Below are positions 1-9,162 of a stretch of DNA of 64,000 nucleotides, piece after piece. Both the position numbers and the translations under genes were made by a program. The DNA is taken from NCBI RefSeq assembly GCF_020991085.1, contig NZ_CP087719.1, positions 3,616,001 to 3,680,000 on the forward strand, written 5' to 3'. The notes beneath the pieces are model-generated. The model was given only the letters and a program-made list of their open reading frames with translations, made no database searches and was not told the origin of the DNA. Every line of letters starts with the position of its first letter. The stretch's first letter is position 1. This DNA comes from Roseomonas sp. OT10 (GTDB lineage: Bacteria; Pseudomonadota; Alphaproteobacteria; Acetobacterales; Acetobacteraceae).

Positions 1-1028
1 CTGTAGCCGAAGGTCACGCCCTCGTAGCGGATCTCGCCGCGCAGCCGCCCGACCGCCACCGCGTCCGGCGCGTCCGCGATGTCGGGCTGCGTCTCCAGCA
101 GCTCGAGGTAGCGGCGGAAGCCGGCGATGCCCTTGGGATAGGTCTCCAGCACGGCGTTGATCTTCTCGACCGGGCGGAAGAACACGCCGACCAGCAGCAG
201 GAAGCCGACGAAGTCGCCCGCCGTCAGCTCGCCGCGCAGCACGAAGTACGAGCCCGCGACCATCACCACCATCTGGGTCAGCCGCATGCCGAGGTAGGAG
301 AGCGACAGGCTCGCCGCCATGATGCGGTAGCCCTGGAGCTTGGTGTCGCGGTAGCGCGCGTTGTCGGTCGCGAAGAGGGCCCGCTCGTGCTCCTCGTTGG
401 CGAAGGCCTGCACCACGCGGATGCCGCCCACATTCTCCTCGATGCGCGCGTTGAAGGCGCCGACCCGGCCGAAGATCGAGCGCCAGGTGGCGGTCAGCCG
501 GCTGCCGTAGCGGGTGGAGAGGATGGCGACCGGCGGCACGATCAGCGTGGTGAGCAGGGCGAGCGTCGGGTTGACCGTGAACATCAGCGCGAAGGCGCCG
601 AGGAAGGTCATGACCGCGATGAACAGGTCCTCCGGCCCGTGATGCGCGACCTCGCCCACCTCCTCCAGGTCCTTGGTCACGCGGGCGACGAGGTGGCCCG
701 TCTTCTGCTCGTCGTAGAAGCGGAAGGACAGCTTCTGGAGATGGTCGAAGGCCCTCCGTCGCATCTCCGTCTCGATGTTGATCCCCAGCATGTGGCCCCA
801 GTAGTTCACCACGGCCAGCAGCACGGTGTTGAGCAGGTAGACCACCAGCAGCCCCGCCGCGGCGAGGAGGATCAGCCCCCAGTCCTGCCCCGGCAGCAGC
901 CGGTCCACGAAGGCGCGCACCGCCATGGGGAAGCCCAGCTCCAGCAGGCCGGAGAGCACGGCGCAGCCGAAATCGAGGAGGAACAGCCCCTTCCAGGGCG
1001 CGTAGTAGGCGAAGAAGCGGCGGAGCAT
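1..1028 (-). CDS. ABC transporter permease/ATP-binding protein, 5' part (cut by window edge)
   Basis: The first 342 codons of an MsbA-type half transporter run off the left edge. The start is the ATG at 1028 (MLRRFFAYYAPWKG). The visible part is an exporter-type transmembrane domain: hydrophobic segments near residues 15-35, 52-75 and 138-175, the cytoplasmic coupling region with FRFYDEQKTGHL (about residues 102-113), and GGIRVVQAF near 200. It ends in the linker and the first strand of the nucleotide-binding domain (YEGVTFGY). The Walker motifs would lie outside the window. Such proteins act as homodimers in the inner membrane and export lipids, peptides or drugs; the substrate cannot be told from this part. 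Confidence 0.9.
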   Translation of the reverse strand, partial: MLRRFFAYYAPWKGLFLLDFGCAVLSGLLELGFPMAVRAFVDRLLPGQDWGLILLAAAGLLVVYLLNTVLLAVVNYWGHMLGINIETEMRRRAFDHLQKLSFRFYDEQKTGHLVARVTKDLEEVGEVAHHGPEDLFIAVMTFLGAFALMFTVNPTLALLTTLIVPPVAILSTRYGSRLTATWRSIFGRVGAFNARIEENVGGIRVVQAFANEEHERALFATDNARYRDTKLQGYRIMAASLSLSYLGMRLTQMVVMVAGSYFVLRGELTAGDFVGFLLLVGVFFRPVEKINAVLETYPKGIAGFRRYLELLETQPDIADAPDAVAVGRLRGEIRYEGVTFGY

Positions 1029-1242
1029 GCGCGGAAGATCCGGAATCCTGGCGCGGGTCCGGCGGCGGAGGCCCGGCCCGCTGCCCCTTGCAGAGCGCAG
1101 GCCCGGCCAGGGGTCAAGCGCGGATCGCCGGGGCCTGCCACGCCACCGGCGGCGGTGCCATGGACAGCCCGCCGCCACCGTGCCAAGCGGAAGGTCGTCC
1201 CGATCCCGGAACATCGCCCATCCGCGGGGAGATGCGGCCAGC

Positions 1243-2040
1243 ATGCCCACGTCCAGCCTCCTGATCCCCGTCCTGCTGCCGCTGCTTCTGGTCGTGGCCA
1301 GCAGCCTGGGCTGGCTGGTGCAGCAGCGCATGCCGCCGCACCACCGCCGGCAGGAGACGATGGACGCGATCCGTCTGGTCATGTCCATCCTCATCACCTT
1401 CGCCGCCCTGGTGCTGGGGCTGCTGATCTCCTCGGCCAAGGCGGTGTATGACGGGCAGGACCGGGCGCTGCGGGCCTACAGCCTGGACCTGATCGACCTG
1501 GACCAGCGGCTGCGGGAGTACGGGCCGGAGGCCGCGCCGGAGCGGAGGCGGCTGCACGGCTTCGTCACCGGGGCCCTGACCCAGATCTGGCCGGAGAACA
1601 ACCGGCCGGCCCCGGACGGGGGCCCGGCCGGCGCCCGTAGCCCCGAGGACCAGGACCTCGGGAGCCAGCTGCTGGCCCTGGACGAGGAGATCGCGCGGTT
1701 CCAGCCCGCCACGCCCGGGCAGCAGCGTACCCTCTCCCTCCTGCAGGCCCGCATGACGGCAGTGCTGCAGCAGCGCCTGGTGCTGGTGGAGGCGGGGAGT
1801 GCCACCGTCACCTGGCCCTTCCTGACCGTGCTGGCCTTCTGGCTGGTCATCGTCTTCGCGATCATCGGGTTGAGCACCCCCTCCAACGCGCTGGTGCACG
1901 TGGTCATCGGCCTGGGGACGCTGTCCGTCTCGGTGGCGCTGTTCCTGATCCTGGAACTGGAGACGCCGCTGAGCGGGGCGATGAAGATCCCCGATACACC
2001 GCTGCAGGAGACGCTGCGGCAGATCGGGCGGCCTTCCTAG
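1243..2040 (+). CDS. Bestrophin-like DUF4239 membrane protein
   Basis: A 265-residue integral membrane protein. The start chosen is MPTSSLLIPV at 1243, with GGGGA about 12 bases upstream; a longer reading would only add arginine-rich non-homologous sequence. There are two N-terminal membrane segments (about residues 5-23 and 46-66), a soluble middle of about 120 residues, and two C-terminal segments (about 190-212 and 218-240). This 2+2 layout and the start of the soluble part (SSAKAVYDGQDRALRAYS) are typical of DUF4239 proteins, which are distantly bestrophin-like and of unproven function. Its TAG stop overlaps the stop of the convergent permease gene by the palindrome CTAG. Confidence 0.8.
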   Translation: MPTSSLLIPVLLPLLLVVASSLGWLVQQRMPPHHRRQETMDAIRLVMSILITFAALVLGLLISSAKAVYDGQDRALRAYSLDLIDLDQRLREYGPEAAPERRRLHGFVTGALTQIWPENNRPAPDGGPAGARSPEDQDLGSQLLALDEEIARFQPATPGQQRTLSLLQARMTAVLQQRLVLVEAGSATVTWPFLTVLAFWLVIVFAIIGLSTPSNALVHVVIGLGTLSVSVALFLILELETPLSGAMKIPDTPLQETLRQIGRPS

Positions 2041-2960
2041 CGCTGCTTCGGGTCCAGCACGTCGCGCAGCCCGTCGCCCAGCAGGTTGAAGGCGAGGGAG
2101 GCCACGAAGATGGCGATGCCGGGGATCAGGGGCACCCACCACTGCTCCAGCACGAAGCGCCGGGCGGTGGCGATCATCGTCCCCCATTCCGGCAGCGGCG
2201 GCTGCGCGCCCAGGCCCAGGAAGCCCAGCCCGGCGGCGGTGAGGATGATGGAGGACATGTCCAGCGTGACGCGCACCACCAGCGAGGGCAGGCACATCGG
2301 CGCCACGTGCCGCCAGACGATGCGCGCCGGCGAGGCCCCGGCGAGCTTCACCGCGGCGATGTAGTCGGTGCGGCGGAGGGTCAGCGTCTCGGCGCGCGCG
2401 AGGCGGGCATAGGGCGGCCAGGCGGTGAGCGCGATGGCGATCACCGCGCTCTCCACCCCGGGGCGCAGGGCGGCGACGAAGGCCAGCGCCAGGATCAGCC
2501 GGGGGAAGGCCAGGAAGACGTCGGTGACGCGCATCAGGATGCGGTCCCAGAACCCGCCCGCGTAGCCGGCGATGCAGCCGATGGCGAGGCCGAAGGGCGC
2601 GACCAGCAGCACCACCGCCACCACCATGCCCAGCGTGATCCGCGCGCCGTAGACGAGGCGGGACCAGACGTCGCGCCCCAGCTCGTCCGTGCCCATCCAG
2701 TGCGCGGCGGAGGGCGGCTGGAGCCGGTTGCCCAGCGCCTGCACCCCCGGGTCGTGGGTGGCCAGCAGCGGCGCGAAGAGCGCCATGGCCAGCAGCAGCA
2801 CGACGACGATCAGCCCCACCATGGCCAGCGGGTTGCGGCGGAAGGCGAGCCAGGCCTGGTAGCGCTGCCCCCAGGCCGCCTGCCGGCGCGAGGTCGGCGC
2901 GGGCGAGAGCAGCCAGGCGCGGGAGAAGGCGGGGGGGCCGGCCTCGGTCGCGGCGCTCAT
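2037..2960 (-). CDS. Peptide/nickel-type ABC transporter permease (DppC/OppC family)
   Basis: A 307-residue inner-membrane permease, the last gene of a three-gene importer operon. An N-terminal helix (about residues 40-62, AMVGLIVVVLLLAMALFAPLL) is followed by the family motif MGTDELGRDVWSRLVYGARITL split over about 90-110, then five more membrane segments. The coupling (EAA-like) loop reads AGASPARIVWRHVAP. The start MSAATEAG at 2960 overlaps the stop of the upstream permease as ATGA, so translation is probably coupled. No ATPase gene follows: the next gene is convergent. The ATPases must therefore be encoded elsewhere. Substrate is unknown. Confidence 0.93.
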   Translation of the reverse strand: MSAATEAGPPAFSRAWLLSPAPTSRRQAAWGQRYQAWLAFRRNPLAMVGLIVVVLLLAMALFAPLLATHDPGVQALGNRLQPPSAAHWMGTDELGRDVWSRLVYGARITLGMVVAVVLLVAPFGLAIGCIAGYAGGFWDRILMRVTDVFLAFPRLILALAFVAALRPGVESAVIAIALTAWPPYARLARAETLTLRRTDYIAAVKLAGASPARIVWRHVAPMCLPSLVVRVTLDMSSIILTAAGLGFLGLGAQPPLPEWGTMIATARRFVLEQWWVPLIPGIAIFVASLAFNLLGDGLRDVLDPKQR

Positions 2961-3967
2961 GCCACCCTCGGGTCCAGCAGCCGGTACAGCAGGTCGGCCA
3001 GCAGGTTCAGCGCCACGTAGATCAGCCCCACCACCAGGGTCGCGCCGAGGACGGCGTTCATGTCCGCGTTGAGCAGGGAGACGGTCAGGTACTGCCCCAG
3101 CCCGGGCCAGGCGAAGATGGTCTCGGTCAGCACCGCGCCCTCCAGCAGCCCGGCATAGGTGAGGAACAGCACCGTCACCAGCGGCACGGCGACGTTGCGG
3201 AAGGCGTGGCCCCAGACGATGCGCAGGGGGGAGAGGCCCTTGGCGCGGGCGGTGATGACGTACTCGCTGCGCAGCTCCGCCAGCATGAAGGCGCGGGTCA
3301 TGCGGGCGATGTAGGCGAGCGAGAAGAAGGCCAGGATGCCCGCCGGCTGGGCGAGGTGGCGCAGCGCGTCCCGGAAGACGTCCCATTCCCCCGCCAGCGC
3401 CGCGTCGACGGTGAGCAGCCCGGTGCGGGTGTCGATCAGGTCCTGGTAGGCCACGCCCTGCCGCCCCGGCCCCGGCAGCCAGCCGAGCCAGGCGTAGAAG
3501 ACCAGCAGGCTGACGAGGCCGAGAACGAAGATCGGCACCGAATGCCCGGCGAGGCAGAACAGCCGCACCGCCTGGTCCGTCGCCGTGCCCTGGCGCGTGG
3601 CCGCCAGCACGCCCAGCGGGACGCCGATCAGGATGGCGAGGAGGATCGCCACCGTCGCCAGCTCGAAGGTCGCGGGGAAGAAGCGGGCGATGTCCTCGCC
3701 CACCGTGTTGGAGGTCATCACGGAGCGGCCGAGATTGCCCTGCAGCAGGTCGCCCACGTAGCGCACGAACTGCACGTAGAGCGGCTGGTCCAGCCCCAGC
3801 TCCATCCGCACGCGCTCCACCACGTCCTGCGGCGCGCGGTCGCCGACGATGGCGATCACCGGGTCGATCGGCATCACCCGCCCGATCAGGAAGGTGACCA
3901 GCACCAGCCCGAACAGGGTGATGGGGATGCTGGCGGCGGTGGCCGCCAGCGACTTCAGCCGCCGCAC
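2957..3967 (-). CDS. Peptide-type ABC transporter permease (DppB/OppB family)
   Basis: A 336-residue permease with the DppB layout: an N-terminal helix (about residues 12-32), a periplasmic stretch with PIDPVIAIVGDRAP and the family-typical GNLGRSVMTSNTV near residues 78-90, then five membrane segments. The cytoplasmic coupling loop is ITARAKGLSPLRIVWGHA. It begins 22 bases after the binding-protein gene and overlaps the next permease by ATGA, so the three genes form one operon. It should pair with the DppC-type partner to form the translocation pore. Confidence 0.93.
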   Translation of the reverse strand: MRRLKSLAATAASIPITLFGLVLVTFLIGRVMPIDPVIAIVGDRAPQDVVERVRMELGLDQPLYVQFVRYVGDLLQGNLGRSVMTSNTVGEDIARFFPATFELATVAILLAILIGVPLGVLAATRQGTATDQAVRLFCLAGHSVPIFVLGLVSLLVFYAWLGWLPGPGRQGVAYQDLIDTRTGLLTVDAALAGEWDVFRDALRHLAQPAGILAFFSLAYIARMTRAFMLAELRSEYVITARAKGLSPLRIVWGHAFRNVAVPLVTVLFLTYAGLLEGAVLTETIFAWPGLGQYLTVSLLNADMNAVLGATLVVGLIYVALNLLADLLYRLLDPRVA

Positions 3968-3989
3968 CGGGCGCCTCCGGGGGCCGCGG

Positions 3990-5585
3990 CTACGACTTGG
4001 TCAGCCCCTGCCAGCGGTTGCGGTCGTTCATCGGCCCCGTGTCGAGCCCGGTGACGCCGGGGCGGCTGACCCAGACCTCGATCTCCTGGAGCATGATGAC
4101 GAAGGGGCTGATCTTCTGGTGGTCGCGCTGGAGGTCGATGTACATCGCCGCGCGCTTCTCCGGATCGGGCTCGCGCATCGCCTGCATGGTCCGCTCGCTC
4201 AGCTCCGGGATCAGCCAGCTCGACCGCCAGGCCGTGGTGCGCTGGCGCGCGTCGTCGGCGTTGTTGGTGTTGATCGAGAAGTTCTCCGCGTTCGAATGCG
4301 GGTCGAAGTAGTCGCTGCCCCAGCGGGAGACGGCCATGTCGTGCTGCCGCGCGCGGGTCTTGGTGATGACCGCCCGGCTCTCGCCCGGCAGCATGCGCAG
4401 GCGGATGCCGATATCGGCCAGGTTGGCCTGCACCGCCTGGGCGATGTCGTTGACCGGCGGGGCGGAGGCGTAGTCGAAGTTCATCTCGAAGCCGTTGGCG
4501 AGGCCGGCCGCGGCCATCAGCTTCTTCGCCTCGTCCACGCGGCGGGAGAAGGGCTTCTCCGTCAGCGCGCCCGGGATGCCCTCCGGCAGGAAGGCCTGGT
4601 GCACCACCCAGGTGTTGGGGGTGATGTTGTTGGCGATGCCCTCGTAGTCGATGGCGAGCTTGATCGCCTGCTTCACCTCCGCCTTGGCGAGGTTGGGGTT
4701 CTTCTGGTTCAGCGCCAGGAACAGCAGACTGGCCTTGCGCTGCGGCCGCACGCCGTAGCGGCCCTCGGCGGCGATCTGCTTGATCTGGTCGGGGGAGAGG
4801 TTGCGCGCGATCTCCACGTCGCCCTTCTGCAGCGCGAGCAGCTGCGCCGAGGGGTCGGCGACGTGGCGCATGATCACGCGCCGGGTCGCCGCCTTGACCG
4901 TGGAGTTGGGGTTCGCCTCCACCGTCACGCTGTCGCTCGCCCGCCAGACGCGGAGCTGGTAGGGGCCGGAGCCGGCGGAGTTCTGCTTCAGCCAGGCATT
5001 GCCCAGGTCGTCGCCCTGCGCCTTGGGCAGCACCGCCGCCTTCTCCACCACGCTGCCGACCACGGCCGAGAGGCAGTAGAGCAGGAAGTTCATCGAGGTC
5101 GGCTCGGCCGTCTGCATCACCAGGGTGCGCGGGCCGGTGGCGCGGATCATCTGCGCCACGTTGTCCTTGGTGTAGCCGAACTGGTTGATGATGAAGGCGG
5201 GGCTCTTGTTCAGGATCACCGCGCGCTGGAAGGACCAGGCGGCGTCCTCCGCCGTCACCGGGTTGCCGGAGGCGAAGCGCGGGCCTTCCTTCATCTGGAA
5301 GGTGAAGGTCTTGTTGTCGGCCGAGGCCTCCCACTTCTCCGCCAGCTCGCCCACCAGCTCGGAGGGGTTGCTGTTCGGCGTGGTGACCAGCTTCTGGTAG
5401 ACGTTGCCGCAGACCTCGGAGCCCGAATACTCGAAGCACTCGCCCGGATCGAGGGTGATGAGGTCGTCGATCTGCCGGGCCATGACGATCACGCCGGCGG
5501 GCGACTGGGCCTCCGCCCAGCGGCCGTGGGCCATGGCGAAGACGGCCCCGGCGGAGCCGGCGAGGAGCGCGCGTCGGGTGGTCAT
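3990..5585 (-). CDS. Extracellular solute-binding protein family 5 (DppA-like)
   Basis: A 531-residue periplasmic binding protein, first gene of the importer operon. The N-terminus (TTRRALLAGSAGAVFAMAH) is a twin-arginine-like signal with an AEA/Q cleavage region near residue 27. The mature part begins with the family-5 signature region around LITLDPGECFEYSGSEVCGNVYQKL and runs the usual length for the family. Binding proteins of this type capture oligopeptides, nickel chelates or opine-like compounds; the specificity is not readable here. The stop lies 22 bases before the DppB-type gene. Confidence 0.92.
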   Translation of the reverse strand: MTTRRALLAGSAGAVFAMAHGRWAEAQSPAGVIVMARQIDDLITLDPGECFEYSGSEVCGNVYQKLVTTPNSNPSELVGELAEKWEASADNKTFTFQMKEGPRFASGNPVTAEDAAWSFQRAVILNKSPAFIINQFGYTKDNVAQMIRATGPRTLVMQTAEPTSMNFLLYCLSAVVGSVVEKAAVLPKAQGDDLGNAWLKQNSAGSGPYQLRVWRASDSVTVEANPNSTVKAATRRVIMRHVADPSAQLLALQKGDVEIARNLSPDQIKQIAAEGRYGVRPQRKASLLFLALNQKNPNLAKAEVKQAIKLAIDYEGIANNITPNTWVVHQAFLPEGIPGALTEKPFSRRVDEAKKLMAAAGLANGFEMNFDYASAPPVNDIAQAVQANLADIGIRLRMLPGESRAVITKTRARQHDMAVSRWGSDYFDPHSNAENFSINTNNADDARQRTTAWRSSWLIPELSERTMQAMREPDPEKRAAMYIDLQRDHQKISPFVIMLQEIEVWVSRPGVTGLDTGPMNDRNRWQGLTKS

Positions 5586-5779
5586 CGGGGTCGTTCCTCC
5601 GGGGGAAGGGTGGTCGAGCGGCCGAGCCTAGAGCGGAACCGGGCCCGGCGGAAACGGGGGAGGACGATCGTTCCGGCTCCTTGGGAAGGGGCGATCCCGG
5701 AACGCCGACTGGACCGCCGCGGGGCGGCGTGGCACGGCCCCGCCCCGTGTCCGGGCGGCAGCGAGGGAAGCAGGCGGCG

Positions 5780-6469
5780 ATGGAGTTCTGGCAGGATTTC
5801 GCGACGGCGGCGGAGGACCCCGGCCCACCCTATGCGGACCGCTTCCCGGCGCCCCTGCCGGACGGCGCTCGGCTGATCATGCCGCTGCGCGACTACGGCG
5901 CCGTCGCCGTCTGCGGCTTCATCGCCTACCAGGCCTCCTTCCCCGTGGTGCGGCGCGTCGCCGGCTGGATGGCGGAGGCGGCACGGGGCCTCGGGGCGGA
6001 GGTGGTCTGCGGCCTGCCCACGCTGGGCCACGTGGTCGCGCCCCTGGTGGCCGAGGCGCTGGGCCACCGGAACTGGGTCGCGGCCGGCTATTCGCGCAAG
6101 CGGTGGTACGAGGATTCGCTCTCCGTGCCGATCTCCTCCTCCACCGCGCCGGGCGAGCGGCGGCTCTGGCTCGACCCGCGGATGCGGCACCGGCTGGAGG
6201 CGCGGCGCGTGCTGCTGGTGGACGACGTGATCAGCACGGGCAGCTCCGCCCTGGCCGGGCTCTCGCTGCTCGCCGCCGCGGGCGTCGCGCCGGTGGGGCT
6301 GGCGGTGGCGATGGCCCAGGGCGACCGCTGGTGCGCCTCCTGGCCGGCCCAGATCCCCGTGGCCGCCGGCTTCGCGACGCCGCTGCTGCGCCGCGCCGCC
6401 GGCGGCTGGGTCCCGGACCCGGCGACCCTGCCGCGCGTGCTGTTGCCGGGAAACGTGATGAGCCCGTGA
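5780..6469 (+). CDS. Phosphoribosyltransferase family protein
   Basis: A 229-residue protein with a type I phosphoribosyltransferase PRPP-binding motif, VLLVDDVISTGSS at about residues 144-156 (two acidic residues, then the TGS turn). The start ATG at 5780 follows a run with AGGCGGCG; longer in-frame readings add low-complexity sequence. The region before the motif (AEVVCGLPTLGHVVAPLVAEALG) is the usual first strand and loop. It stands alone with no purine or pyrimidine genes beside it, so the acceptor base is unknown. Homologs in this group are annotated only as PRTase-domain proteins. Confidence 0.85.
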   Translation: MEFWQDFATAAEDPGPPYADRFPAPLPDGARLIMPLRDYGAVAVCGFIAYQASFPVVRRVAGWMAEAARGLGAEVVCGLPTLGHVVAPLVAEALGHRNWVAAGYSRKRWYEDSLSVPISSSTAPGERRLWLDPRMRHRLEARRVLLVDDVISTGSSALAGLSLLAAAGVAPVGLAVAMAQGDRWCASWPAQIPVAAGFATPLLRRAAGGWVPDPATLPRVLLPGNVMSP

Positions 6470-6538
6470 CAGCTTTGCGTTGCGACCGGGACACGCTTCC
6501 TGCTGCACTTGCTCCCTCAGGAAAGGGGGAGCGTGCCG

Positions 6539-7300
6539 ATGCGTCGAAGGTCCCTTCTGCTGGCGGGCGGTGCCACGGCCATGGCCTCCCCCCTTGCCCT
6601 GCCAGCCCTGGGGCAGTCGCGGACACCCTGGGCCGATGCCACGCCGGAGGGCGAGCCGGTGGACGTGGCGCTGGTGCTGGCCGTGGACGTCTCCCGCTCG
6701 GTGGACGAGGACGAGGCGCGGCTCCAGCGCGAGGGCTACCGCAACGCCGTGACGGACGCCCGGGTGGTGCAGGCGATCCGCTCCGGTGACCTGGGGGCCA
6801 TCGCCCTGGCCTATGTCGAATGGGCCGGGGCCGAATACCAGCGCCTCGTCATCCCCTGGACCCGCATCTCCAGCCAGGTCGAGGCGACGGCCTGGGCCGA
6901 GACCCTGGAGAAGGCGCCGCGGCAGTCCCTGTCCTGGACCTCCATCTCGGGGGCCATCGAATTCTCCCGCCAGGCCCTGGCCGCCGTGCCGCACGAGGCG
7001 ACGCGGCGGGTGATCGACGTCTCCGGCGACGGGGTGAACAACAGCGGCCCGCCGGCCGAGGAGGCGCGGGACCGCGCCGTGGCCGAGGGCATCGTCATCA
7101 ACGGCCTGCCCATCCTGAACGACCGGCCGACCTTCGGCCGGATGCCGCCCATCCCGCTGGACCAGTACTATGCCCAGAACGTGATCGGCGGACCCGGTGC
7201 CTTCGTCATCGCCGCCGAGGATTTCGAGGCCTTCGGCAACGCCGTCCGCCGCAAGCTGGTGCGCGAGATCGCCGGGCTGGACGGGCCGCGCCTCGGCTGA
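6539..7300 (+). CDS. DUF1194 / von Willebrand factor A-like exported protein
   Basis: A 253-residue exported protein. The start at 6539 (MRRRSLLLAGGATAMA) has a good ribosome site (GGAAAGGGGGA, about 9 bases upstream) and gives a twin-arginine-like signal ending near ALGQS (residue 27). The VWA fold begins at VDVALVLAVDVSRSVDEDE with a DxSxS metal site (D50, S52, S54), and SGDGVNNSG lies further on, as is typical of DUF1194. Function is unknown; VWA domains bind proteins or matrix through a divalent metal. It sits 69 bases after the phosphoribosyltransferase gene. Confidence 0.88.
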   Translation: MRRRSLLLAGGATAMASPLALPALGQSRTPWADATPEGEPVDVALVLAVDVSRSVDEDEARLQREGYRNAVTDARVVQAIRSGDLGAIALAYVEWAGAEYQRLVIPWTRISSQVEATAWAETLEKAPRQSLSWTSISGAIEFSRQALAAVPHEATRRVIDVSGDGVNNSGPPAEEARDRAVAEGIVINGLPILNDRPTFGRMPPIPLDQYYAQNVIGGPGAFVIAAEDFEAFGNAVRRKLVREIAGLDGPRLG

Positions 7301-7307
7301 GGCAAAG

Positions 7308-7324
7308 CCCCCGCTCTCCGGGGG
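7308..7324. terminator. Hairpin between convergent genes
   Basis: CCCCCG, a CTCTC loop, then CGGGGG, lying 7 bases after the DUF1194 stop and about 30 bases before the stop of the convergent hydrolase gene. There is no clear T run, so it may be a weak or bidirectional terminator. Confidence 0.4.
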
Positions 7325-7355
7325 AACCGAGGCGGGGCGGCGGCCCCCGGTCCGG

Positions 7356-8441
7356 CTACCGTGCCGAGGCGGTCCGCCGGGGCAGGGTGTCGAGGAACTC
7401 GCCCAGCTCCTTCGCCCAGAAGCGCGCGAAGCCGGTGGTGCCATGCCCGCGGGTCTCGGCGCTGGCGGGGATCAGCAGCAGGCGGGCATTGGGCAGGCGG
7501 CGCAGCTCGCGCTCCATGATGCCCGTCTCGGGCGGGTTGCGCTCGTCGTCGGCCGCGTTGATCGCCAGCAGCGGCGCGACGATCCGCTCCAGCCGCGGCG
7601 ATGCGTTGAACCCGCGCGAGGAGTTCCACTGGTAGAGGAAGTCGTTGGCATCCTGGTTGAAGGGGGCGGCCATGCGCTGGTCCAGGATGGCCTCCGCCTT
7701 CTCCCGCGTCGGCGCGGCCGCCTGCCAGGCGAAGTTGCCGCCGCTGGTCGCGATGGCGAAGAAGACGTTGAAGAAGCGGGCCGAACGCGGCTGCTCGGCA
7801 TAATCGCCACCCTGCCAGGCCGGATCGGCGCGGATGCCGTCCACGATCATCCGGCGCGTCAGCCAGTTGCGGCCGGCCATCTCCGTGGGCTGGGAGGCCA
7901 TCGGCACCAGCCCGTCCATCATCTCGGGATAGGCCACCCCCCAAAGCCATGCCTGCATCCCGCCCATGGAATTGCCGAGCACCAGGCGGAGGTGCCGGAT
8001 GCCCAGCCCTTCGGTGATGAGGCGGTACTGGGCCAGGACCATGTCGTCGTAGTCGTATTCCGGGAAGCGGGCCCGCATCCCGTCCGAGGGCTTGGCGGAC
8101 CGTCCGTGGCCGAGCGCGTCGGGCAGGATGATGAAGTGGCGGCGGGCATCGAGCGGCTGCCCGGGGCCGAAGAGCTGCCCGGCGAAGTCCTGCGTCAGCA
8201 TCCCGGCACCGGAGCCGGAAGTCCCGTGGAGGATCAGCACCGGCTCGCCGGCGGGATCGCCCAGGGTGCGGTAGTGCAGCGTCACCTCGGAAAGGGTCTG
8301 CCCGGTGTGGAAGCGGAAGTCCCGCGCCACCCAGCTCCCCTCCCGGGGGGCGGGATAGTCGGCGGCCCGGCCGATCACCGTCGCCATGGCCAGAAGCGCG
8401 GCGGCCATGGCCAGCATGGGCCACAAACGCGAACGGAGCAT
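7356..8441 (-). CDS. Alpha/beta hydrolase of the homoserine acetyltransferase-like group, exported
   Basis: A 361-residue protein with an N-terminal signal peptide (about residues 1-26, ending IGRAAD). The alpha/beta-hydrolase features are ILHGTSGSG (oxyanion region, about 70-78), the nucleophile elbow GNSMGG with Ser158, the acid in NAADDERNP, and the C-terminal histidine in TRGHGTTGF. The sequence pattern (YRTLGDP, LPDALGHGRS) resembles MetX-like acyltransferases, but the signal peptide argues for a periplasmic hydrolase rather than methionine synthesis. No methionine genes are nearby. The natural substrate is unknown. Confidence 0.85.
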   Translation of the reverse strand: MLRSRLWPMLAMAAALLAMATVIGRAADYPAPREGSWVARDFRFHTGQTLSEVTLHYRTLGDPAGEPVLILHGTSGSGAGMLTQDFAGQLFGPGQPLDARRHFIILPDALGHGRSAKPSDGMRARFPEYDYDDMVLAQYRLITEGLGIRHLRLVLGNSMGGMQAWLWGVAYPEMMDGLVPMASQPTEMAGRNWLTRRMIVDGIRADPAWQGGDYAEQPRSARFFNVFFAIATSGGNFAWQAAAPTREKAEAILDQRMAAPFNQDANDFLYQWNSSRGFNASPRLERIVAPLLAINAADDERNPPETGIMERELRRLPNARLLLIPASAETRGHGTTGFARFWAKELGEFLDTLPRRTASAR

Positions 8442-8560
8442 GCGTTCCTCCCTTGCCCGGCGTGGCGCGCCCTTCCTGGGCGTCTCCCGCGCCGGGGGAG
8501 GTCACGATGCCGCCGTGGCCCGCGCCGAGGCAAGCAGCGCGGCGACCAGGGCCCCGTGGA

Positions 8561-8971
8561 TCAGCGGGCGATCTCCTCCGCACTGATGCCGAAGGCTTCC
8601 AGCCCCTCGGACAGCAGGTCGCCCAGCATCTCCATGCCCATGAGATAGGTCGCCGCGCCCCCGGCCTCGTTGCGCTCCCGGGCCAGCCGCACCGCCTCCT
8701 CCCAATCCTCGGCGTCGTAATCCCCTCGCCCGACCCAGGCGAGGGCGATCAGCGCCGCCTGCTCGTCCTCGTTCAGGACGTTGATCTGCTCCTCCAGCGC
8801 CTCGGCCAGGGCGTCCGGATCGTTGTCCTCCGGGTTCTCCTCGTCCTGGAGGTCCTCGTTGCTCTCGTCCTCCTCCATCTCGTCCACCGCGCGGGCGGCG
8901 TCGATGATGCTCACGACGGTGGGAACGGTGATGCCGAGATCCACGTCGTCATCCTCTGGGCGGTCGCTCAT
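8561..8971 (-). CDS. DUF3775 domain-containing acidic protein
   Basis: A 136-residue, strongly acidic cytoplasmic protein. Start MSDRPEDDDVDLG at 8971. The first 60 residues are rich in Asp/Glu (EMEEDESNEDLQDEENPED), and the C-terminal half carries the DUF3775 pattern: EINVLNEDEQAALIALAWVGRGD followed by WEEAVRLARER and a helix with DLLSEGLEAFGIS. The family is widespread in Alphaproteobacteria without a known role. It is encoded alone, 119 bases upstream of the hydrolase gene on the same strand. Confidence 0.78.
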   Translation of the reverse strand: MSDRPEDDDVDLGITVPTVVSIIDAARAVDEMEEDESNEDLQDEENPEDNDPDALAEALEEQINVLNEDEQAALIALAWVGRGDYDAEDWEEAVRLARERNEAGGAATYLMGMEMLGDLLSEGLEAFGISAEEIAR

Positions 8972-9162
8972 GGTCGTTCTCTCATGCGGGTGGCCTGCCG
9001 CCGCCCCAACGCGGCAACCGCGCCATCGGCTTCGCGTTCGAATCGCCGATCCCGACGTCGCACCGGCGGAAGCGGCCCTCCCGGCAGGGTCGCCCCGCCC
9101 CCACCCCGCCTTCCGGGGCCAGGGCGCGCCAGCGGGCCAGGTGATCGCAGAAAGGGGCGACG

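Noticed and set aside
7356-8441. Homoserine O-acetyltransferase of methionine synthesis (metX)
   Set aside because: A signal peptide is present and no methionine genes are near; only the general fold is supported.
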